A stretch of 64,000 nucleotides of DNA from Astropecten irregularis (taxonomy: Eukaryota > Echinodermata > Asteroidea > Paxillosida > Astropectinidae), in contig OZ020256.1 in the NCBI GenBank assembly GCA_963971285.1, positions 2,668,501 through 2,732,500 on the forward strand, in the 5' to 3' direction. Positions 12,650 through 23,600 of this stretch are shown in pieces; the stretch's first letter is position 1; the number at the start of each line of letters is the position of its first letter. The notes beneath the pieces are model-generated. The model had not been told where the DNA came from. It did not search any database and saw only the letters and a list, made by a program, of their open reading frames with translations. The translations under genes were made by a program, and so were the position numbers.

Positions 12650-12900
12650 TCATATTGAGCTGTGCAAACTGGGCAGATGTTCTCCCTCTTTGGGGTTTGT
12701 TTGAGATTGATGTAGATGAAATGCAACCACCTTCCACAAACATAGCAGCACATCTGGCAAGGATTTGCACTCGAGCATGTGGCAAGTCTTTTGCTGAGAT
12801 GGTGGTTGCACTGCAGCACTGAAGAGTTGTTGTTTTGCATGATCCCCCATGGTGTAGCTCTTCTATTCCTCGTGTTAAAGCCAAGGCATTCTGAAAAGTG
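12650..12900 (-). pseudogene. Possible cysteine/histidine-rich exon or remnant
   Basis: The minus strand reads about 80 residues with Cys/His spacing: QCNHHLSKRLATC, then NPCQMCCYVCGRW, then ENICPVCTAQYD and a stop. A possible splice acceptor (CACTTTTCAG) lies just upstream at about 12900-12891. The spacing suggests a zinc-binding module, but I cannot name the family. It sits between two minisatellite arrays and has no visible partner exons, so it may be a transposon or gene fragment. Confidence 0.3.
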
Positions 12901-12969
12901 AATAAAAGAATTTCAGGAAATTACAAATTGGAAATTATCCAATGGGAGACTTTGGAACCGGTATTCCAG

Positions 12970-13044
12970 TCAACAGCACATGCGCACGCAATAGTGAGCA
13001 TGCACGCACATGCTCACAATTGCGTGCGCGTGCACTGTTGACTT
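12970..13044. repeat. Long hairpin of alternating purine-pyrimidine arms
   Basis: Arms AGTCAACAGCACATGCGCAC... and ...GTGCGCGTGCACTGTTGACT pair over about 34 bp with few mismatches around a six-base loop. Outer sequence (CCAATGGGAGA and TCTCCATTA) extends it imperfectly. Confidence 0.75.
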
Positions 13045-13099
13045 GAAGACCGATTCTCCATTATGGAAGAATGAACCCTATTGGCCCGTCAATCAAACT

Positions 13100-13406
13100 A
13101 CTGGGGATGAATATTATGGGTTTGTCGCTCTACTGGGGATGAATATTGTGGGTTTGTCGCTCTACTGGGGATGAATTTTGTGGGTTTGTCGCTCTACTGG
13201 GGATGAATATTGTGGGTTTGTTGCTCTACTGGGGATGAATATTGTGGGTTTTTCGCTCTACTGGGGATGAATTTTGTGGGTTTGTCGCTCTACTGGGGAT
13301 GAATATTGTGGGTTTGTCACTCTACTGGGGATGAATTTTGTGGGTTTGTCGCTCTACTGGGGATGAATATTGTGGGTTTGTCGCTCTACTGGGGATGAAT
13401 ATTGTC
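13100..13406 (-). repeat. 32-bp minisatellite, inverted orientation, about 9.6 units, cut by gap
   Basis: CTACTGGGGATGAATATTGT repeats are the reverse complement of the 11092-12645 unit. The array runs straight into the N run, so its full length is unknown. Confidence 0.95.
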
Positions 13407-13606
13407 NNNNNNNNNNNNNNNNNNNNNNNNNNNNNNNNNNNNNNNNNNNNNNNNNNNNNNNNNNNNNNNNNNNNNNNNNNNNNNNNNNNNNNNNNNNNNN
13501 NNNNNNNNNNNNNNNNNNNNNNNNNNNNNNNNNNNNNNNNNNNNNNNNNNNNNNNNNNNNNNNNNNNNNNNNNNNNNNNNNNNNNNNNNNNNNNNNNNNN
13601 NNNNNN
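13407..13606. other. Assembly gap, 200 N
   Basis: The run of exactly 200 N inside an inverted minisatellite looks like a fixed-size placeholder, so the real distance is unknown. Confidence 0.98.
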
Positions 13607-14505
13607 TAACCAGACGTACCCATATGTTTTATCACGATAATACCATTTCTGCAGCCTAATAGCCACTGCATGTACGTACACGTTACACACATGTCATGTT
13701 CCGTAAACTTGCAAGTGGCAAACTGGAGTGAAAAGATCTTAGAACTTTAGTCGAGATTCCTGATTTTTGACGTCCAGATACACTTATACAGCGTGATACT
13801 TTCCTGCTTATGTAAGTTGGTTTTTAATCATGGCTTTCAGAGGGGACATGAGACAAATAGTCAGTAGGCCTAGGCTAGGGAACATGATCATGAAACTGCA
13901 CAACGCCACAAGCCATCATTACATTTCAAGGGCGTGTATTGTTGTACTATAGGCCTACTACAAAAGTATTATTTGTAGTGTACTACATGTACAACTTGTT
14001 AGAATGTTGGTAAAGCCTAACAGTTAGGTGACAGAACAACCTGTGGAACATTTGAGCAAAATTGGACATCTCAGTCCCAAGAAAATAGTGAAAAACCGGA
14101 GGCAATTCTTATCATGGAGGTAGGAAAACCATGTTCTTATAAAACATGAAAAAAGGATTGTTGATCTTTCCAAGACAAAAATGTTTTGGTGTTAGCCTAC
14201 TCTTTCTGAATTCTGGATAAAAACACAAAGGGGTTGGGGGGGGGGAGCTAGTATCTTTTAGCCCAAAAGGGGGGGTTAGTGTCTTTTATCATGTTTATGC
14301 CACCCATATTATTTTCAGTATTTATTTAGGTTAAATTCTGTTACAAAACGAGATTTGTTACTTAAAGCGAATTTATTCATGGGTCCTGTAAACCCTAAAA
14401 TGAACATAATAATAGTTCAGCAATATTTCGGTGAAAAAAATCCAGTTTCTTACCCAAATAAATACTGAAAATAATATGAGTGGCGTAAAAGACACTAATG
14501 CCCCA
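13607..14505 (+). repeat. Second copy of the 7.2-7.7 kb repeat, with a foldback
   Basis: It begins at the gap edge with TAACCAGACGTACCCATATG. The block at 14367-14503 matches 7520-7660. The sequence at about 14273-14345 is its inverted counterpart (TTAGTGTCTTTTATC...ATTATTTTCAGTATTTATTT), so 14273-14505 folds back. Confidence 0.7.
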
Positions 14506-14872
14506 CAAGGAGTATTTTGAGACAATTATTATTGTATTTTTTGCACTAAAATATTGTCAAAATATGTTCAATCTTGCTGGTTGTCAGAACCCAGGAACAT
14601 TTACTTAATGTTTAGAGTAAAAATCTCATTTCGGTAACAGTAGAAGCTAATTCTCTCAGTCAAACATCCTGGCTTTTTTGGTCAGTGAACAATGCTTGAC
14701 AATGTGGCTGGAGTGAAAACAAGCATGTGTAGCACAATGTAGTGGAGTGTACTTACATTGTATTTTACACAATAAGTGACGTATTGCCGACCGACAGAAC
14801 AATTGTCAGAAAATAATCCTTTTGAACTAAGAGACACTAACCCCAAACAAAATACACCATTTGACATGTTTC

Positions 14873-14978
14873 AGTCAGAAATGTTTTAACGATCGATATA
14901 TGTTTCTACCACCACCATCTTCATACTGTTGAAAGTTATACGTAAATCTGTGAAGATTTCTGTTTTGGTTTGTTAACA
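14873..14978 (+). mobile_element. TTAA-flanked MITE, right-end fragment
   Basis: Matches the last ~105 bp of the family (GTTTCTACCACCACCATCTT to TTCTGTTTTGGTTTGTTA); the terminal repeat is lost. Confidence 0.75.
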
Positions 14979-15127
14979 ATTTTTTTTCTTCTGTGTACAA
15001 AATATCTAATGTTATGGGATTCCCTGGTGCCTGGGACGCTAGACTGACCGTCGACCCCCAAAATTAAAAAACGGAGTTCAGCGCCCCAGTTACTGGGTCT
15101 AGTATAAACAAAGCCATAAAAATTGTT

Positions 15128-15501
15128 TTAAAGATAGTATCATACTTTGGTAAGAAACTTTGGAACAGAAATGTTCACAGATTTACATGTACTTATAACT
15201 TACAGGGTATGAAGATGGTGGTGGTAGAAACATACCGTTAAAATTGTTCTGCCTGAAATGGTGTATTTATCCAGAAATTAGTCAAACAACGACCGAAAAT
15301 CTTTTTGATATTTTAAAAGATCAAAAATAAAAAAGAAAAGACTTAAGAAATACTGTGGTTGGTTTTTCACTGTTTTCTCAAAAAGTGGCCACGGTTTTGG
15401 ACTGAAATTTTCACAGATAACTTTTACTGTATCTTCCGTGATATTTCTGCCCATGAATCAGTATTTCTTTGACAAAAACCAAAGTATGATATTACCTTTA
15501 A
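15128..15501 (-). mobile_element. TTAA-flanked MITE, copy 5
   Basis: TTAA at 15128-15131 and 15498-15501 with intact inverted ends and the internal GATATTTTAAAAGATC palindrome. Confidence 0.9.
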
Positions 15502-17673
15502 GTAATGTTAAAGAGATTTCTCTGTTGAATGAAGTCCTGAGCATTGCATGTCCTACAGTATCTCCACAATGAACCACACAATACAAGAGCCACTGACCAG
15601 ACATTATCACAGTCTCCTCAGGAGGAACTGTATCATTAACCACCTTCATTACCACACAAATCACACTGTGGTATCTTGTGGTTTTCAGGATACCACACTT
15701 TCCACAGGGAAAACTGTGTGCAACTGTGGTATGCAGACTGGTTTCCAGGGTTAAAAAAAACACATTCACATATTCTACACAGATGCCTGAAACTTGCTTT
15801 ACATCTGTCAACCGTTATCCATTACCCAAATCACTGTTGCTGGTCGATTGGGAATTGCACTTAGAAATTAATTTTAAGTGCAACTAAGCATTTGATGACC
15901 CCCAATCTCTTCCCAAATACCTACAGGTCCATCTGTACTGTATTTTTACATACATGTACTGAAAATAAACAAGTGAAAAGATGTCTTGATCACATTTAAG
16001 GATAACCCAATCCAAACAGAATGTAAAACGTAAAAGCATTCTTGTTATACATGAACAGGCATACATACATATGTACAGTATGTACATAATATACTGCGCT
16101 GGTGAATTGTGGGCTAATACCATCAAGATGGAAGCCCTGAGGGCCGAGGCTGAGTCAACAATTGAGACAAATCTTCATCATCTCCTCCTGCTCTCTTTCA
16201 AATCACCAGAGATTTGAAATCTATGTCAAGGACCTGAAGAGCTCTCTGGGTCTGGGAAAAAGTTTGTAAGATGGCAGAACTATGAGATAGTAACATGATT
16301 CTAGACGACCAAAAATCCTGGCCCAGCGTCAGAACCTTGCTGAGATTGGAGCAGACCCTATGGGGATTATTCAAGTCTCTTTTTGTTCTCATGGGGGTAG
16401 GACAGCAGTTGGATTGTGATGTTAGTGACTGCTGTGCCCGCTATGCCCGCTATGTGACAGTCAGCGCAGTATGTGAAGAATATGTTCTGTCTCAAGACCA
16501 AAATACACCGATAGAGTGGTGTACAACATGCCTCCTTAGGGCTACATGTATAGTGTATGACATGTTTGGTCTACAATGCTTGTGGGTCTGCTTTTAATGA
16601 TTACGTTTATACTGAGAATGGGCCATTAGGGAGACTTTCTCATTAAGTTGTGCACAAACTTTACTCACCTATTTCTAACCATCCTCCAAACCAATGAACT
16701 TGAAATTGACATACATGTGTATGTTCATATTGAGCACATTCTCTGTCTTCTATTATAAAATATGGATGTCTTTAAAAGGTAGCTGGTATAATAGGGAGAC
16801 ACCGAAAAGTCTCCCTATTTTGCAGATGTCTCCCAAATGTTCACTTTTTGACGCTAAAGTGTCTCCCTAATAATTATGCAATATAGATAATTTGCTCAAA
16901 TCTCAATGCACATAATTATAGTGTACGTATGCAAACATAATGTAGGCCTATAGGCCTACTTACGGTACTACGTGTATCACGTACACTGTACATATGTTTG
17001 GTACTATGCATACAAAAAGCATACCGTACCATCTACATGGGATCAACTTGAAGATCTATGAGATTTGTCACCACTTGCTAAGCTTAGTGTAAACTACCTC
17101 AACTTCTGGATACAAATCTGTTGGAATTGTACTTTATTTTGCACAGTGCTACCTGAACATACAGTATGTATGAAAGAAAAAATTGCTACATTGCGAGACT
17201 TCTGCAGTTTGCACATAAACACATGTAAATGAAGGTAGTAATATTTCCATTGCGTCTAGACTGTCACATACTCTTCAAGGTTTTACAATGTGCTCAAACT
17301 ACCAAACTCCTATCTTGAATGGAACATACTGTTACTTACAGTAAGTCTCTCATATTAGGTTTGATGTCCTTACAAAGAAACAGTTCATGTGACATCAGGA
17401 ACTCATACGTATCCATATCCACTTGCACATAGTATCCATAATCGCTATATCCACCCAGTGCACTCATAAATTTAATCATGATCGAGTGACGGTATTTGCG
17501 TCGCGGCGGTTAATAAGTTCAGGCTTCATTGATCTGCCATTACGCTTAAAGACTTTATATGTATGTCATTTCTGATATTCTTATTGATTCATATTTTATG
17601 ATGCGTATATGTGGTTTTGATTTTAATCGACTCCAGGTTTGTTGTACGCTGCGGTGGGACTCTTCGTTCAATC
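15502..17673. other. Upstream region of AIMP1, no supported gene
   Basis: Short frames at 15458-15811 (minus) and 16198-16597 (both strands) show no consistent coding signal. TAGGGAGAC words occur in inverted order at about 16795-16865. The AIMP1 start is preceded by GACTCCAG at 17630-17636, which could be a 5' UTR splice acceptor; no core promoter motif is clear. Confidence 0.5.
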
Positions 17674-20600
17674 ATGTCTGCCAATGCGGCCATTGTCAAA
17701 CGTCTGGAGCAACAGTCTCAACAAGCTGATCAGATTATTGCCCGGCTCAAGAGTCAACTAAATGACCTGAAGAAATCAGGTAATGAAAGCCAGAGTTAAT
17801 CCCCCCCACTTATCCCCCATTTCTCCTCCTACCCGATGGCATGTGTTAATGTGTCCACTTCAAAATGAGATTTAGGGTCGATGCGTTGCATGTAAACACA
17901 GTGTGGTTGGAAAGGGTTCGGCACCCATGCAAGGATGACGTAATGTACAGTATCTCTAGATCAACATGCTGGCCAGTAATCATTCTACGACATGGGTCAT
18001 TCCACCCCGGTTGGGTCCTGGATTTGTGACGGTGTCAAGTGTAAACGTCCGCACGCATGCACGTCCATTCACAGTCCAAATCCTTGGATTGCTCATAATT
18101 TGCAGGTTGTAGCTGATCCACTTATTAAAGCAAAATGAAATCACTTGAATGCATCAGTGCAGATATTACGATTAAAGATAATGGATATATGTGTAAGTGT
18201 GCAGTAATGGACCCTTCCGGCCTGTCAAACTGTGCGCATTGACCAATTGGAGGACGCCTTTTAATCAGGTGACCACGAAAGCCTCGGCCAACTTGGTCAC
18301 TGTACATGTAAAACACACACACGTGGGCGGGGCTTAAGAGCAAAGCCGGAATGGTCCATTGCCGACGCCCTCACAAACTTTGCCCATCCCAACATGCCCA
18401 ATGGAATGACCTGTACCTAGACATTACATTATGTGCATCATGTACAAGAACAGGAAATCTGTTAAGTACTGCACAATAGTTCTTCCTGATAGATCTGGGG
18501 CGGATTTAACTAACGCTTTTTGATCATTGCTTAAGCCCAAGTCCATCGCTAAACTAAAACCATCGTTTTTCCGTTTAGCGATGAATTTTGGGCTAAATAG
18601 CGATGATCGCAAAGCGTTTGTAAAATCAGCCCCACGGATAGTCTATGTGCCCTATTTATCATTCTGGGGCATTATTTTTTGCGGTTTTTAGTGACTATCG
18701 TATTTAACATTTTCTCACTTTGTGTTACAAGGGCAAGTACCTTGCTTCTGTTGGATGTTCTCTTGAGTGCCTCTCAGCTGCCTTTTTGAGCCTGTGAGGT
18801 CTTGCATTTTATGCTTTTGGATTTATGAAGTTCTAATTGAATTGAACTTTAATAACAGCAGGAAGGTTGATTGTGAATTTGCTTTGTTGTGACCAAGCCG
18901 GCAGAAAATAAATGACTGGAGCCAACAAATCCCTACCAACAGCGTGCTCTAGGGGCCTATCATTCTGTTGCCACCTCATTACAGTGCACATTTTGATCAC
19001 AGAAAATTGGCCATTTATTATGTTGTTATCTTGAGGAAAACAAATTAGCAGTGTGGTAGATGCGTAAAGCTAGAAGAATCCTTGGTTGCCAGTATGGGAC
19101 TGTATGCTCCCGAGGGAGTTGATGGTTTCAGGAATGTAAATTATGGCCCGATGACCAGGGATAATATTAATAATGTTCAGCGCTTTGATCTTCTTGGAAA
19201 GGCGCTTTATAAATGCCCGTTATTATGATCCTTCTAGAAGAATCCTGTTAGGTTGTGATTAAATGATATTAGTGACAGTGAGACATTAACCCTAACCCTC
19301 CTGAATACCACAATCGGCAAAATAGACTTGCCTGACCTCTTGTCAATGACTACCTATCGGTATTGTAGCCTCAGTGTTGGGCAAAGTTTGCCAGCTCTAG
19401 ATATTTTTTGTGCAAGTTGCATGCAAAACACTGGCAGATATACAGGGTATCCACAAAAAAAACCGCAACACTTGTTTCGAGAACTATTACATGTATATAC
19501 TGTAAACTTTAAACTGTTTATCACTTCAAGATTCAGATATGTGATACAGCCATGTCTTGGCTATCACCATGTAGAATTTGAGCAAAATTTGACTAAAATT
19601 TAGTGAAAAAACTAAGACTGAATTACCCAACCTCAAAACCCAATTTTCATCTTTCTTTCATACACATTATGTGTGTATTGACCACTATGCGTGTTATCTT
19701 TGCAAATTTGTTTTTAAGGAGTACTCTTTCAATTGGTCATATTTTCAACAATTTCAGCCCCAATATGCTGAAATTCTACATGGTGATAGCCAAGACATGG
19801 CTGTATCACATATCTGAATTTGGAAGTGATAAACAGTTGAATTTTAACATAATGGGTCCCCGACACAGTGTTGCGTTTGTTTCTGCGACACCCTGTACAC
19901 AAACTGTACACGTCACACAAGCACTGAAAATTGATGGTGGACGTGTATTGTACATGTACATGCCTTGAATCTTCTCCATTGTACAAGTATTTGATTGAAT
20001 TATATATCAGGCCTACATGGCGTGAAATAATGTGACATGTGTAGGCCTATAGGAGGCTGTTGTTGCATCTCAATCAAATACGGAAATTGCGTTTGCCACA
20101 AAAGAGGCTGACGATGCTTGATGCTCGTATTTGGGGAGAAATTGATGGCATGTGGCCACCACTCTGATTGAGATTTGACAAGTGAAACTCGGATGAATGA
20201 TGTATGGACTGTATAAGAGCATTCAGCTTGTTGATGATGCTACCTTTTCAAGGTGTAGCTTTCTCATTAAGGCTGTAACAAAGCCTACAATGCTGCTAGA
20301 GTTCTAGATACACAAACGTATGTACAGTAGACCTGTTTTGAATCTGTTTGTAAATTCATACATTTTTCAGTGAATACTAATTGAAAAAATTGAAAAATGA
20401 TAATTGTTAAGAATGGTGTGAGGGGTTCACTGTTGAAATTATAATGGTTTTGTTAAGCTGTTGAATAGAGCATACATGTATTACAGCTAGCAAACACTGT
20501 ATACACGGGTTTACACCTTGGCGGCCATTTTAGATTTTAATCGCAACTTCAAAACGAGGCACTTCCACGCATGCGCACTTTTCGAAGTGTAAACCTGTGT

Positions 20601-23600
20601 ATTATGCAGACATTGAGAAGAGCTACAATGTGCAGTACATGCACTTGTAGAAAGTAAAACCGAAGGAAAGAAATGTTATACCTTAAGATGCAAGATGTTT
20701 TGATGGATTTGGCCTAAAATTTGAAATTGGTGCATTCTCAAGTCAAGTTCCCAGTTTTGCCAATGAACCAATTTGGAAGGTGATACGCATACACATGTGT
20801 AGCATACATGAATTTCCTTTGTTTTTTGAATGAGTGTAGGGTGATTTGTGATGCAATTACCCTGAGGGTAGTGTTCTGTGTAATGTAAGTCAGCATTTCC
20901 GAGTTTAATATCCAAGGTATCAGATTTTGTAAAGCCGGGATCAATGGTAGAAAGCTCACCTGTATAGATGCAGCCACTATCAATCAAAGGATGTAGGCCT
21001 ATGTACCTTGCAGCCCTAAGATCAATCCGAGTTACTGAGATTCCTCTTCATCAGGAACACAGGACTTAGCACACGTGCCTAAGATGCTTCTCAAGAATTG
21101 CACCAGTTACAGGTGTACAGTATCATCAGTATGTCACTTTTTTTCTGGATTATGATTTTACCTCGTGGCTCATATAGTCAGCTGTAATTTCTGATGACTA
21201 GCTCTTGCCATTTGTCTCTAGTACAGTAACAAGATTTCACTAACACCTTGGAAACTTACTGTTTTTGGCTGTCAAAGCCATCGTCGGCTGTGGCTGGCCA
21301 GCTGCAACAGTACAGTACAGGAGCAGATGAGTGTGCAAAGGCATGCATGAGCCTTGACAAAGTTTGGATCATTCCAAGCGGCTCTGGCTCAGGCTTTGAG
21401 GCCTCGTACAAAACAATTTAATCATATTCAATTATGAATACTAACAGAAGGCTTGTAATACAAATTGAAGTATCTTTGAAGACTGCACTCTCTTGCCATG
21501 GTCTACTTAGGCCTACAGTACACGCTTCCCATTCTCAGAAACAACAAAGTTCTATTCTCAGAAACATACAACTAACAATTGATGAAAAAGCTGCAACTTA
21601 AATACATTTAATGCACTGTGCATACATGTTGGACACAGTCACACTTCTGTCTCAAAAAGACGCCTGCTATTATCAACCCCATATATCAATTCATTGGACA
21701 CAATCTTGCTCTGATCATAGGGCGTTTACGAAATGGAGGCTCTGGCTCCATCTCAGGCTCCGGCTCCATTTCATGAATACTGTATACATTCTGAAATAAC
21801 TGGTATCAAAAAAGAGGCTTTTGGCTGCAGTTCAGAAGTAGATTCTCTGTTTTGAAAATGAAAACAGAGCTTCAGTTTCAGTGAAAAACCACTTAACCTT
21901 TATTTTCAGCATGGATGTCAGAGCTGGAGCCCGAGCCTGAGCCTGAGCCTCTGTTTCGTAAATGCCCTAGAGACCTACAAACAGTTTGCAGCTCTATGCT
22001 CTCTGTACATGTAGCTCTTCCATGCTCTAATTGTATGAAAACTATGAATTATACTTACCAAGGTCACAATCACAGCTTCAGTGTCGTTCACAAGTCTGTT
22101 TCCAAAGTCTGGGTAAAACACAAATTTTTTCCTTCTTTGTACAGAATAAAGTACGGTAAGTCATCACTGAAAAGAATTAAACCTTGACAAAACCTCACAC
22201 CTGCTAATGTTGATTGAGTGAAATGTTGGTGTCACTCACTCGCACTGCATCAGTTCCGTAGTTATCTCACATCGCGTTGGTCACACATCAGAAATGACAT
22301 CACATCACAATTTCATACCTTGCATGTCTATAAAGAGTTGGCTTATTTTGACTAGACCAGCTACTTGTGTACGTACGTGGCTACGTGTAGGCTCTGCTGG
22401 ATGGAGTCTGATTGGTCCGTAAGTGTATGTAAATTATGTACAATGTAATTGTTTTCCAGTATTTGCATGCCGGGCTAGTGTCTAGCTTTTACTTAATATT
22501 CTCCTGCACCTGTGTGTCTATCACAGCCATGATGTGAATTTGTTACAAGTTGAAGTCTGCTTGCATTCTGGTTGGCATACAGTAATTTGACGTCCATTTT
22601 CAGGCAGCTGCTGTAGCTTAACAAATTCCCACAAGCAAAAGAATGTCCCTCAAGTTATTGATATAATTGGCCTATTCATTATAAATGCACATGAACATAC
22701 TTGGAAAGCGTTGCTCATCAACATTTCATGCAATTGTTATGCCAAGCCAAATTGTCTGAGTTTATACGGTATTAAAATGAAGTCACTTGCATTACACATC
22801 GCTCTTAAAAGTTGTTTTAATTTATAAGCATGACTTATAATTTAAGCAAGGCATTGCTGCTTACAATGTAGTAGATCTGCTAACTCAGTAAGCAAAGAAT
22901 GATGATTATAAGTGCAAGGCCCCAATCTCATGGTTCAGCACTTTTTTGTGCTAAGCAGCTCCATGAAATTGGCCCTAGGGCTACTAGTACTACAGTATTG
23001 TACATGTAGGAGTAGTTCTAAAGCTAATAACACCATCCCAAGTCAGAAAGGGTGAAAAAGTGATTGGTACATCATCTATGTCATCATGATCATAGACTGG
23101 AGGTCTACAGTTTGTAGCTGGTGCAATGATATCTAGGTCAGCTCACGAGCGTCTATCATCAGTGGACCTGTGTCTTTTGAATGCAGGCCTGGTCTTACAT
23201 GTCACGCAGGCACGTATAGGTTTAAGCATAGAGCAATTAAGGTCCTTGCTCTTTGATTTAAAGGTAATATCATCATACTTTGGTTTTTGTCAAAGGAATG
23301 CAGATTCTAATTAAAAAAATCTGTTGTAACACGATGTGGTCAACGGTAGGTATCTCGATGTTTCGTATGCAAACTGCAATACTTCATCAGTGCTCCTTAT
23401 ATTCGGTTCCAGAGGAACTGAGGTGCGTGGCGTTGTACCGTGATTGGGCAGTGCAGCGGCATGTGCTACGGACCAATTGGTCAGTGCTACTGTGCTGTAT
23501 GCTGTTTAACGTTACAGGCCCACGCCTCTGAATGCAGATTCATAGGCAAAAATATTAAGAAAGATTTCCAGTCCCATACGGTGCCCGCTTTTTGAGAAAA

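Noticed and set aside
10886-12884. Minus-strand frames with CRSTGDEYCGFVALLGMN repeats
   Set aside because: Product of the 32-bp minisatellite, whose unit lacks stops on that strand.
13322-13692. Frames spanning the N run
   Set aside because: Most codons are unknown bases of an assembly gap.
15458-15811. 117-codon minus-strand frame with several cysteines
   Set aside because: Its last 20 or so residues are MITE sequence, and the opposite strand is equally open; no zinc-finger spacing convinced me.
16113-16600. Possible gene remnant (MEALRAEAESTIETN on plus; other frames on minus)
   Set aside because: Each readable piece stops soon and no family could be recognised; the frames conflict between strands.
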